A stretch of DNA of 7,005 nt, from positions 1-7,005 of the forward strand of contig JADGNT010000264.1 in assembly GCA_017883345.1 (NCBI GenBank), in the 5' to 3' direction. Numbering within the stretch: position 1 is the first letter of the stretch; each line of letters opens with the position of its first letter. The position numbers and the translations under genes are program-made. This document shows positions 1 through 4,770 of this stretch, piece after piece. The DNA is from Candidatus Solibacter sp. (GTDB lineage: Bacteria > Acidobacteriota > Terriglobia > Bryobacterales > Bryobacteraceae). The notes under the pieces are model-generated. The model was not told the DNA's origin. It saw nothing but the letters and a program-made list of their open reading frames with translations, and made no database searches.

Positions 1-1
1 A

Positions 2-127
2 AGCGGGTGGAAGGTGTACAATCACCCGGGGTGGATCGGCAACCGGCAACCCGAGTTCCGCATCGGGCGCACGCATTGGGCGTGGTATTTCAAGGCGGGT
101 GAAGAGCCCTCGGTGGGGGAGCGTTGA
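2..127 (+). CDS. C-terminal end of an unrecognised protein (5' end outside window)
   Basis: An open frame runs from the window edge to a TGA at 125-127, giving 41 residues that begin SGWKVYNHPGWIGNRQ and end AGEEPSVGER. The segment is rich in tryptophan, histidine and aromatic residues in a pattern that looks like a folded protein end, and the frame is the only one on the + strand that reads sensibly here. I do not recognise the family. The next gene (PIN RNase) starts 58 bases downstream on the same strand, so read-through transcription is possible. Without the upstream sequence no function should be assigned. Confidence 0.55.
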   Translation, partial: SGWKVYNHPGWIGNRQPEFRIGRTHWAWYFKAGEEPSVGER

Positions 128-185
128 CGGCGCGGCTAGTGATGGCGATCGCGCAGGGTGTTGCGGCGAGCAGCATAGAGGACAC

Positions 186-578
186 GTGAGAATATACTTG
201 GACGCTTGCTGCCTGAACCGCTTGACGGATGACCAAAGCCAGCCGCGCATCGCCGAAGAGGCGGAAGCCGTGGAACAGATCTTACGGCTTCTTCGCGCGG
301 AGACGATTGAGTGGTTGTCCAGCACTGCATTGAAGGCTGAAACAGCCAACAACCCGGACACAGTGCGGAGGTACGAAGTCGAGGTGCTCTTGTTGCTGGC
401 GACAAATACTATCCCGCTGGATAGCCAAATCATCCAGCGTGCAAAGGAACTCGAAGCTGTTGGTTACGGCGCCTTCGATGCGCTGCATTTGAGCACCGCC
501 GAAGCCGGTAATGCAGAAGTTCCGCTCACCACCGACGATCGATTCATCAAGCGGGCGGCGCGCGCTGTTGGCTCATGA
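186..578 (+). CDS. PIN-domain ribonuclease, VapC-like toxin
   Basis: A 130-residue protein with the layout of a PIN-domain nuclease, the fold of VapC toxins, which cleave RNA using Mg2+ held by a cluster of acidic residues. Visible acidic positions are D6 in YLDACCLNR, E52 in ALKAETAN, D98 in AFDALHL and D117/D118 in LTTDDRF. This order and spacing are typical of the family, and the length is normal. I chose the GTG at 186 because it places the family's usual opening (RIYLDxCCLNR) at the N-terminus and has AGAGGA just upstream at 177-182. An in-frame start further upstream, at 99, would add 29 residues of no PIN character. No antitoxin is recognisable before it; only a 15-codon frame (142-189, MAIAQGVAASSIEDT) overlaps its start in a GTGA junction. 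An RHH/MazF pair follows 36 bases later. The family call is firm; toxin activity is inferred. Confidence 0.85.
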   Translation: MRIYLDACCLNRLTDDQSQPRIAEEAEAVEQILRLLRAETIEWLSSTALKAETANNPDTVRRYEVEVLLLLATNTIPLDSQIIQRAKELEAVGYGAFDALHLSTAEAGNAEVPLTTDDRFIKRAARAVGS

Positions 579-579
579 G

Positions 580-608
580 GTGCCATCGCAACACAGGTGT
601 GTTACGCT
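580..608 (+). promoter_or_regulatory. Putative promoter and palindromic operator of the RHH-mazF pair
   Basis: AACACA-GG-TGTGTT at 590-603 is a perfect 6+6 inverted repeat. Two more matching pairs outside one mismatch extend it to 587-606. It lies inside a plausible promoter: GTGCCA (580-585), 17 bases, TACGCT (603-608). The antitoxin ATG follows only six bases after the -10 box. RHH antitoxins commonly repress their own operon by binding such repeats, so this is a good autoregulation site, but the binding is inferred. Confidence 0.5.
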
Positions 609-614
609 AAGAGT

Positions 615-854
615 ATGCCCTCCGTGACATCCAGTTTTCGAATGAGCAAGGAGCTACAGCGAGTGTTATCGGACGCGGCTGAGCGCACCGGCAAGGGAAA
701 GAACGCAATTATCATTGAGGCGCTGGTGAAGTACTTGAAGGCGATGGAACGAGAATCGCTTGCCGAGGAGGCGCGACGTCAATCCGAGCTTGTTTCGAGG
801 AACGAGCAGGACGCCGACTGGTACGGAATGGCGGACACGTCGGGATGGAGATAA
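615..854 (+). CDS. Ribbon-helix-helix antitoxin of a MazEF-type pair
   Basis: A 79-residue protein. Residues about 4-48 (SVTSSFRMSKELQRVLSDAA, then GKGKNAIIIEALVKYL) fit a ribbon-helix-helix DNA-binding domain: a short beta strand followed by two helices. The rest is charged and probably flexible, ending DADWYGMADTSGWR, with W69 and W78 of the kind such tails use to wrap around a MazF dimer. The start is set at the ATG at 615; an in-frame extension to 597 would add six residues lying across the operator palindrome. The mazF-like gene overlaps its 3' end by ten bases, the usual layout for a type II antitoxin followed by its toxin, and implies translational coupling. The antitoxin should neutralise MazF and repress the operon. 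No frameshift or truncation is visible. Confidence 0.85.
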   Translation: MPSVTSSFRMSKELQRVLSDAAERTGKGKNAIIIEALVKYLKAMERESLAEEARRQSELVSRNEQDADWYGMADTSGWR

Positions 855-1177
855 AGCGCGGCGATGTCGTCATTTGTGCTGCACCTGGAGACTACGGCAA
901 GCCGAGGCCGGCTGTCGTGGTGCAATCCGACCTGTTTAACGGTACTCACTCAAGCGTGGTGGTGTGCCTGATTACGAGCCATCTGGAGGACGCGCCTCTT
1001 TTTCGCATTCCGGTGCCTGCCGGGAAAACGACCGGTCTGAAACTGCAGTCGCAGGTGATGGTCGACAAGGTCATCGCGATCCCGAGGAACAAGATCACGG
1101 GGCGCGCCGGGGTGCTTGCCGCGGGTCCACTTAAAGAGATAGACAGTGCTCTTCGATTGTGGCTGGAACTAGCCTGA
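845..1177 (+). CDS. mazF: MazF/PemK-type mRNA interferase toxin
   Basis: A 110-residue protein of normal length for MazF/PemK toxins, ribosome-independent endoribonucleases that cut mRNA at short motifs. The family hallmarks appear in order: KRGDVV (residues 4-9), GKPRPAVVVQSD (18-29), CLITSH (41-46) and LKLQSQVMVDKVIAIPRNKI (65-84). R21 and T44 sit where the catalytic Arg and Thr/Ser are expected in MazF proteins (inferred by position). The ATG at 845 overlaps the antitoxin stop by ten bases, so it is probably translated by coupling; no strong ribosome binding site is present (only GTCGGG). The gene appears intact. A 6-bp inverted repeat (GGAACT at 1165-1170, AGTTCC at 1178-1183) spans its stop codon, but no T-run follows, so it is a poor terminator candidate. 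Confidence 0.88.
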   Translation: MEIKRGDVVICAAPGDYGKPRPAVVVQSDLFNGTHSSVVVCLITSHLEDAPLFRIPVPAGKTTGLKLQSQVMVDKVIAIPRNKITGRAGVLAAGPLKEIDSALRLWLELA

Positions 1178-1237
1178 AGTTCCCGCAGAGGCTCCGCGCC
1201 GACTGTGTCGTCGTTCATGGGTACAGAAACTTCGGCT

Positions 1238-1339
1238 CTAGCGCCGACTCAGAATAAGGACTTGCAGAAGGCAGAAGACCACCACCTTCAGTCTGCGTGC
1301 CTGTCCGCCATCGGTGGAGGTTGCCGACGAGTCAGCCAT
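1238..1339 (-). CDS. Possible small membrane peptide (33 aa)
   Basis: A short frame opens at the ATG at 1339-1337 with GGCAGGG directly before it, and ends in TAG. The peptide has a polar N-terminus (MADSSATSTDGGQ), then a basic-hydrophobic-basic segment, RRLKVVVFCLLQVLILSRR, resembling a minimal single membrane span with positive ends. It lies 37 bases after the zinc-finger gene on the same strand and could close that operon. I know no family for it, and a frame of this size can arise by chance in GC-rich DNA, so this is only a candidate. Confidence 0.22.
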   Translation of the reverse strand: MADSSATSTDGGQARRLKVVVFCLLQVLILSRR

Positions 1340-1376
1340 CCCTGCCGGGACGGGCTGCCGCTTTGCGAGCGAGCCT

Positions 1377-1577
1377 TCAGTCTTCCCGAATCGTGACCAG
1401 GGCGGCGCCAAGAGCATCCACGTACTCCTGCGTGGATGCGGCACGCTCGACGCAGGAAGGGCAGGCCAGCAGGTGCTCTTCGAGCGGGGCCATCTCGGAT
1501 TCATCCGCGATCATGCCGAGGTAGTGGCGCTCGAGATCGTCATCGGAGAGGTGGTTAAAATCCGTTGGCTGCTGCAT
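1377..1577 (-). CDS. Small zinc-finger protein of anti-sigma (ZAS/zf-HC2-like) type
   Basis: A 66-residue protein beginning MQQPTDFNHLSDDDLERHYL. The key motif is EEHLLACPSC, giving H35-X3-C39-X2-C42, the zinc-binding signature of anti-sigma-factor (ZAS) domains. A helix ending in YVDALGAALVTIRED follows. There is no membrane segment and no attached regulatory domain, so it is either a stand-alone cytoplasmic anti-sigma-like protein or a small zinc-binding protein of unknown target. No sigma factor gene is nearby in the window. The ATG at 1577-1575 lies inside the 3' end of the VanZ-like gene (23-base overlap), and the bases before it are pyrimidine-rich with no ribosome binding site, suggesting coupling to vanZ translation. 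The frame continues upstream without a stop, but that part has no family character, so the short start is preferred. Confidence 0.72.
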   Translation of the reverse strand: MQQPTDFNHLSDDDLERHYLGMIADESEMAPLEEHLLACPSCVERAASTQEYVDALGAALVTIRED

Positions 1578-1926
1578 GGGAGGCGAACCGCTGGAGAATG
1601 CGGACCAGGGCCGTGCCGGCCAGGATGCCGCACACGTTGGCGAGGAGGTCGTGCCAGTCGCAGCTCCGGCCCGGGCTGAAGAGCTGACCAAGTTCCAAGG
1701 CGGCACCGAGGAGGAAGAGAAAGACCATGGTCCTGCCGAGGCGGCGGCAGCGGAAGCGCTCCAGAGCCGGCAGGGCAGCGAGCACGGCGTAAGCGGTGAA
1801 GTGCTGCACCTTGTCGTTCAGGTGTGCCCGATCGATCAGGCCAATGACGGGGCTTTGCGCGGGGACGAGGCTACCGATGATGACGGCAGCGAGGCTGACG
1901 AGCCAGACGAGGCGGAGGAATATCAT
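1555..1926 (-). CDS. VanZ-like family membrane protein
   Basis: A 123-residue hydrophobic protein of the VanZ-like family. Four membrane segments can be drawn at about residues 4-21, 40-55, 66-82 and 95-112. Family motifs are present: NDKVQHFTAYAVLA (37-50), ALELGQLFSPGRSCDWHDLL (76-95) and NVCG (97-100). VanZ confers low-level teicoplanin resistance in enterococci, but most VanZ-like proteins of this size have no known function, and resistance should not be read into this one. The chosen ATG (1926-1924) starts directly at the first membrane helix. An upstream extension to 2025 exists but looks non-coding. The 13 bases before the ATG are CCCTCCCCTCCCC, the opposite of a ribosome binding site. 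A possible -10 box (TATGCT) lies near 1945. It overlaps the zinc-finger gene downstream. Confidence 0.85.
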   Translation of the reverse strand: MIFLRLVWLVSLAAVIIGSLVPAQSPVIGLIDRAHLNDKVQHFTAYAVLAALPALERFRCRRLGRTMVFLFLLGAALELGQLFSPGRSCDWHDLLANVCGILAGTALVRILQRFASHAAANGF

Positions 1927-2009
1927 GGGGAGGGGAGGGCCGCCGCCAGCATACCTAAAGTTCGCCGGGGGTTCCACCGATAATATCGAGCAGTACGCGA
2001 CATGGCGGG

Positions 2010-2228
2010 CTACAACTTCTCCCACTCCACTCGATCGATGCCTGCATCGCGAAGAATCCTGGCCAGAAGGCCGGCGCTGATGTCTCCTCTGTGTGGGTTC
2101 GGAACACGGACGGTTTGCAGGCCCTTCTGCATGAGCTGGTGTTTGCCTCCGGCGTAAGGCCCTTCAAATCCCATTCGCCGAAGACAAGACAGGAAATCCT
2201 TGCGCCCGATCGGTCCGATTCGCGGCAT
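2010..2228 (-). CDS. hicA: HicA-family mRNA interferase toxin
   Basis: A 72-residue protein of the HicA (YcfA-like) family, small dsRBD-fold ribonucleases that cleave mRNA. It opens with the usual GRKDFLSCLRRMGF helix and carries the signature GGKHQLMQKG with H30, the expected catalytic histidine, followed by TVRVPNPHRGDISAGLLARI (residues 39-58), where the conserved beta strand leads into a helix. Length is typical. The ATG at 2228-2226 shares one base with the stop of the hicB-like gene in a TGATG junction, so translation is probably coupled. Here the antitoxin gene comes first, the reverse of the classic E. coli hicAB order but common elsewhere. No damage is visible. Confidence 0.88.
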   Translation of the reverse strand: MPRIGPIGRKDFLSCLRRMGFEGPYAGGKHQLMQKGLQTVRVPNPHRGDISAGLLARILRDAGIDRVEWEKL

Positions 2229-2467
2229 CAGGCAACCTCGCGCACCACCAGGTCCATCCCATCAAGTACCGGCACTGGCAACTGGCGCGACAAGCGGAAC
2301 AGCAGCCATTCCTCGAGCACTTCCTCGAGTTCATCCCGGCATTCCTCCAAGGAAACTGCGTCTGCCCAGGCCCCGTCAAAACCCGGAATGGAACCGTAAT
2401 ACCCACCCTCTTCGAGTAGTTCGTATTTGGCCCCGCGCATGGCGGCACGAAGGTACTTGGTAACCAT
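2228..2467 (-). CDS. hicB: HicB-family antitoxin
   Basis: A 79-residue protein with the partial RNase-H-like HicB fold: a short strand region (YELLEEGGYYGSIPGFDGAW, about residues 15-34), then a long acidic helix (SLEECRDELEEVLEEWLLFR, 39-58) and the end PVPVLDGMDLVVREVA. The expected role is to block HicA by direct binding. No separate DNA-binding domain is attached, so any autoregulation would need another factor or the HicAB complex. The ATG at 2467-2465 is preceded by AAGATC only, a weak ribosome binding site; TAGAAC ends six bases before the start, and an 11-base inverted repeat lies about 31 bases upstream. It precedes hicA with a one-base overlap. Confidence 0.85.
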   Translation of the reverse strand: MVTKYLRAAMRGAKYELLEEGGYYGSIPGFDGAWADAVSLEECRDELEEVLEEWLLFRLSRQLPVPVLDGMDLVVREVA

Positions 2468-3095
2468 GATCTTGTTCTACCAGATTCGAGCGGGCCGTGG
2501 GTAACCCAGAACCGCCGCGACAACTTTAGATGCCGAGACAGAATTGGCAGGCGGACCCAGAGGGCACCCCCCTGCCCCACCAAGCTCAGGCGGTCATACG
2601 ACGAACCTTGGCAAGAGACGCGGGCAGGGCGGAAACGGATTCGGCGGCGACATCTGGCACGCGCGGGCCGCACCGGGTGATCAACCTGGGCAGGGAGTGA
2701 ACAGGCCAGCCCCAACGGTACGACCCAAAGCCGCCATTCCCCTGTGCGTAAGGCACCATCTTGCCGGGGACGACTCGTATCACAACCTGGGACCTCGGAA
2801 GTTCCCGGGGTGATGCCGGGGCAATTTCCATTCTCCCTGTAAAGAACAGGCGAAATACAGGTCAGGAGGCATGCTCGCTTCTTCATGGCGGCAGTGCCAG
2901 TCCGCCATTCGATTAGGCCCCTCCTGCTGCCGACGAGCGGTCTTTCTCATATACCGCAGCCAATCGAGGGCGCGTGGGCGCCCGCGTTCGAGGCATTGTA
3001 CGCGCGGTCTAAGGGTAGGCGTGGTTCCACGCTCCGACCGATCAAGCACATCCGGCGCGACTACCAAGTGCCTCGGCCCTGACTGTTTTTTATCG
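2468..3095. other. 628-base stretch with no recognisable gene
   Basis: Frames are open on both strands, but none reads like a known protein. The longest minus-strand frame (2164-2886) runs through hicB and is rich in Pro, Arg and Cys. The + strand frame at 2885-3082 (65 codons) ends plausibly (RDYQVPRP) but has no known relative that I can name. A strong 6-bp GC hairpin sits at 2968-2983 (GGGCGC, loop GTGG, GCGCCC), and a weaker one at 3019-3032 (GCGTG, loop GTTC, CACGC). A TTTTTT run at 3086-3091 is not preceded by an adjacent stem. The stretch could be decayed mobile-element or gene sequence, or a non-coding region. I cannot decide which from sequence alone. Confidence 0.4.
2498..2508 (-). 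promoter_or_regulatory. Candidate operator upstream of hicBA
   Basis: TGGGT-A-ACCCA is a perfect inverted repeat with 5-base arms about 31 bases before the hicB start. Its position suits an operator for autoregulation, but it is short and no convincing -35/-10 pair surrounds it. Confidence 0.25.
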
Positions 3096-3362
3096 TTAAT
3101 TCCCGACGATCGTGACGTCGTCTTCATTGGCTGATCCTTGTTCCAGTTTCTGCAGGCGCCTCTCCACGTCCTGCGTGGTCATGACTTTAGCGTGCTCTGC
3201 CAGGATCCGGGAGATTACTTCGCCTTCCTGCGGCGTGATCTTTCCCTCACTGATGGCCGCCATGATGCTCACCATCACCAACGGCACGTCGTCCAGGCCA
3301 CGGATTGGCGGCAGGTCGAAATGCACTAACCGATCCTTGCCCGGAGGCATCAGTCGATCCAA
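3096..3362 (-). pseudogene. C-terminal fragment of a DUF5681-type protein
   Basis: The frame ends in TAA (3098-3096) and gives about 88 residues: DRLMPPGKDRLVHFDLPPI, then LDDVPLVMVSIMAAISEGKI, TPQEGEVISRILAEHAKV and DVERRLQKLE. This matches my memory of the C-terminal part of DUF5681 proteins, phage- or mobile-associated small proteins in which a motif like LCLDR-PP-KDR-V-F-LPPI is followed by a helix pair around GEITPxEG and ending in ExRLxxLE. The N-terminal half (the GRPKGSRNK-like region) is absent. An in-frame TGA at 3365-3363 closes the frame, and beyond it the + strand codes for HEPN. There is no normal start: TTG at 3362 or the internal ATG at 3350 are the only options. I judge it a remnant truncated at its 5' end. 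Confidence 0.65.
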
Positions 3363-3725
3363 TCAGTGCTGCAAGGGAATTGTTGGATGCCGGTTATGCC
3401 GGCTTCTCCGCCTCCCGTTCCTAACTACGCCATGTTCTACGTCGCCGAGGCCATAGTGCTGGCGCAGAATCTGTCGTTCTCCAAGCATTCTGCTGTGATC
3501 TCGGCATTTGGCAAGCACCTCGCCAAGACAGGAATTGTTCCATCCGAATATCATCGGTTTCTGACGGAAGCTCAATCCATGCGCCACAGTGGGGGCTATG
3601 GTCAACGAAAATCGGTCACCTGCGAACAAGCGCAAGAACAGATGGGCCGGGGTCGGCAGTTACTGCGGCTGGCTCAGGACTTGCTTGGGGCACCGCCGGT
3701 CACAGAAGCCGACGTGGACGCATGA
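3362..3725 (+). pseudogene. HEPN-domain protein remnant (COG1895/UPF0332 type), 5'-truncated and frameshifted
   Basis: Two reading frames together give an excellent HEPN domain. In the first (3362-3421) one reads ISAARELLDAGYAGFSASRS and then a TAA at 3422-3424. In the next frame (from 3423) the protein continues NYAMFYVAEAIVLAQNLSFS, KHSAVISAFGKHLAKTG, YHRFLTEAQSMRHSGGYG and ends at TGA 3723-3725. Removing one A from the AA at 3423-3424 restores SASRSYYAMFYVAEA, exactly the family pattern. The first 12-18 residues and any start codon are missing; upstream the sequence becomes the DUF5681 fragment on the other strand. HEPN proteins of this type normally pair with an MNT nucleotidyltransferase antitoxin, which is absent. 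An internal ATG at 3432 could give a 97-residue piece, probably inactive because the first helix would be lost. Confidence 0.85.
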
Positions 3726-3774
3726 GCCATGGAACACCTCCGGCCCGGTGGGTCACAACGTGGGTATCAGATTG

Positions 3775-4215
3775 TCAGCGGAATGAGGTCGCCCAGGATG
3801 GAATCACGCGCGGATCAGAGGCCAAGATGTACGAACGAGGAAGCTGGTTGACGGTCCTGCGCGATGATGCAGCGCCGGATGGCCTCGGAGCCGCGGTCGG
3901 TAAGTGCCCAGCCTCCACGCCTGCAACAGTCTCATCATGGCTTGTGCGTGCCGGGTCTCCTCTTCGACCTGCTTGAACAGAACTTCCAGGCGTCGTCACA
4001 CAAGCCGCCGGCGCTTCGATGTAGTCTGCTCTGGTGGTCGGTTCGGGTATCGGGTCCCCATCCTCTCGCATGGCTTCCAGGTGCATCTGGATCGCGCCGC
4101 GCATGAGTTCCGCTGTCTCCTCAAAGGTGAAACCGCCCGCGATGCAGCCGGGAAGATCCGGCACGTAGGCGCTGTATCCGGTTGCCGTTTTTTCGTAGAT
4201 GATGAGGTATTTCAA
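3775..4215 (-). CDS. Orphan HicB-family antitoxin with a run-on C-terminus
   Basis: Residues 1-71 are a complete HicB domain: KYLIIYEKTATGYSAYVPDL, PGCIAGGFTFEETAELMRG, the helix AIQMHLEAMREDGDPIPEPT, then ADYIEAPAA, which is where such proteins normally stop. Here the frame continues another 75 residues of low-similarity, Pro/Arg/Ser-rich sequence to 3775. A TGA lies one frame over immediately after the domain (3998-3996), so a single-base change near 3999-4003 probably removed the native stop. The start is TTG at 4215-4213, well supported by GGAGGG six bases upstream (4227-4222) and by a TTGA overlap with the brnA stop. No HicA gene is adjacent; the hicBA pair at 2010-2467 is a separate, only distantly similar unit. 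It may be a surviving antitoxin without its toxin. Activity of the extended form is unknown. Confidence 0.78.
   Translation of the reverse strand: MKYLIIYEKTATGYSAYVPDLPGCIAGGFTFEETAELMRGAIQMHLEAMREDGDPIPEPTTRADYIEAPAACVTTPGSSVQAGRRGDPARTSHDETVAGVEAGHLPTAAPRPSGAASSRRTVNQLPRSYILASDPRVIPSWATSFR
3815..3995 (-). pseudogene. Possible frameshifted remnant under the hicB extension
   Basis: In the frame next to the hicB run-on, directly after the displaced TGA, the sequence reads RRLEVLFKQVEEETRHAQAM then MRLLQAWRLGT. After one extra base near 3902 it continues TDRGSEAIRRCIIAQD to a TGA at 3817-3815. This looks more protein-like (amphipathic, helix-forming, balanced charge) than the hicB frame over the same bases. 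I do not recognise a family and there is no clear start codon, so this is only a suspicion of another decayed small gene. Confidence 0.22.
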
Positions 4216-4430
4216 CGGATTCCCTCCGGCTTCGCGTGCGCCACTTCCTTGTTGAGTAGATCATTGACCAGCTCATTCAACGAGGTTCCCTTGCGCTCGG
4301 CAGCGGCGGAAAGGTCATTCTGCAGTTGTTCGCCGAGGTATACCGGCAGATGAAGTTTCGCTCCGGGCCTGTAAAACTTGCCGCGCACTCCGCGCGTGAA
4401 ATCGTATTCGCTTTTCATTTCGTCTTTCAT
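4212..4430 (-). CDS. brnA: BrnA-type antitoxin (ribbon-helix-helix)
   Basis: A 72-residue protein opening MKDEMKSEYDF, then RGKFYRPGAKLHLPVYL, where the conserved K-F-Y-x-P-G-A segment leads into the DNA-binding strand, followed by the helix pair EQLQNDLSAAAERKGTSLNE and LVNDLLNKEV. This is the BrnA/CopG-like antitoxin that follows brnT and represses the brnTA promoter as a complex with the toxin. The start at 4430 overlaps the brnT stop in an ATGA junction, the normal coupled layout; a second in-frame ATG at 4418 is possible. Its stop overlaps the TTG start of the orphan hicB. The gene looks intact, whereas its toxin partner is frameshifted. If translation of brnA depends on coupling to brnT, the frameshift, which makes ribosomes stop early, could lower BrnA levels. 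Confidence 0.85.
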   Translation of the reverse strand: MKDEMKSEYDFTRGVRGKFYRPGAKLHLPVYLGEQLQNDLSAAAERKGTSLNELVNDLLNKEVAHAKPEGIR

Positions 4431-4737
4431 TGCGGCTCCTCGTAACCTAAAGCCTCGGTACGCGTTGCCCGGCGGGCGGAAATGATCCGTATGCGAGCGG
4501 CGAAAGCATCGATTTCTTCCCAGGTGTGAATGACCACGATAAGCGAGCCATTGGCCGCGCGGCCAATTGTGATCCACCGTTCCTCGGTATCGCTGTGTTC
4601 TTCATCTGGATTCGTTACTGCTAGAGGATCAAGCAACACTGTCGCGGCGGTTTCGAACGATTGGCATGTTTGCTGAGATTCGCAGCGGCTTTTGCCGGAT
4701 CCCATTCGAAGTTGTAGTCTGCCAATTCGCCCACCAC
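4427..4737 (-). pseudogene. brnT: BrnT-type toxin gene broken by a one-base deletion
   Basis: The BrnT family is recognisable in two frames. From the GTG at 4737 (or the second GTG at 4734) one reads VVGELADYNFEWDPAKAA then ANLSKHAN, matching the family opening (FEWDxxKAxxNxxKHG). That frame then loses similarity and stops at a TAG. The neighbouring frame picks up exactly there: SFETAATVLLDPLAVTN, HSDTEERWITIGRAANGS, LIVVIHTWEE, RIRIISARRAT and YEEPQ. Adding one base between about 4658 and 4666 rejoins KHAN to SFETAATV, so a single deletion separates the halves. BrnT is a RelE-fold ribonuclease; the encoded protein would be a short N-terminal piece without the catalytic part. An ATG at 4705 could start the second half, but without the first strand and helix. 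Either recent inactivation or a sequencing error would explain this. Confidence 0.85.
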
Positions 4738-4740
4738 ATT

Positions 4741-4770
4741 ATTATAGCTAACCGTTCAGCTAATTATCAA
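4741..4770 (-). promoter_or_regulatory. Strong promoter with inverted-repeat operator for brnT-brnA-hicB
   Basis: On the minus strand TTGATA (4770-4765) and a perfect TATAAT (4746-4741) are separated by 18 bases, the clearest sigma-70-type promoter in the window. Between them lies TAGCT-GAACGGTT-AGCTA, an inverted repeat with 5-base arms that also contains the direct repeat TTAGCT twice, a good site for BrnA binding. The -10 box ends three and six bases before two successive GTG codons, so the message is probably leaderless. The -35 box overlaps the stop codon of the upstream small basic gene. Confidence 0.7.

Noticed and set aside
99..185. Upstream extension of the PIN gene to an ATG at 99
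   Set aside because: It overlaps the end of the preceding gene, adds 29 residues unlike any PIN N-terminus, and the GTG at 186 gives the family's normal opening.
1165..1183. Inverted repeat at the mazF stop as a terminator
   Set aside because: The stem is only six pairs with a seven-base loop, and no T-run follows.
1578..1706. N-terminal extension of the zinc-finger gene
   Set aside because: It lies entirely inside the VanZ-like gene, and the added residues have no zinc-finger-protein character.
1924..1940. G-rich run on the plus strand as a G-quadruplex
   Set aside because: Only three G-runs of sufficient length are present; a fourth is missing.
2164..2886. 240-codon minus-strand frame across hicB and the unassigned stretch
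   Set aside because: It overlaps the well-supported hicB gene in another frame, and its Pro/Arg/Cys-rich composition is typical of chance frames in GC-rich DNA.
4651..4670. TTTCGAACGATTGG as a tRNA T-arm
   Set aside because: No acceptor, D or anticodon arms can be folded around it, and the bases are explained by brnT.
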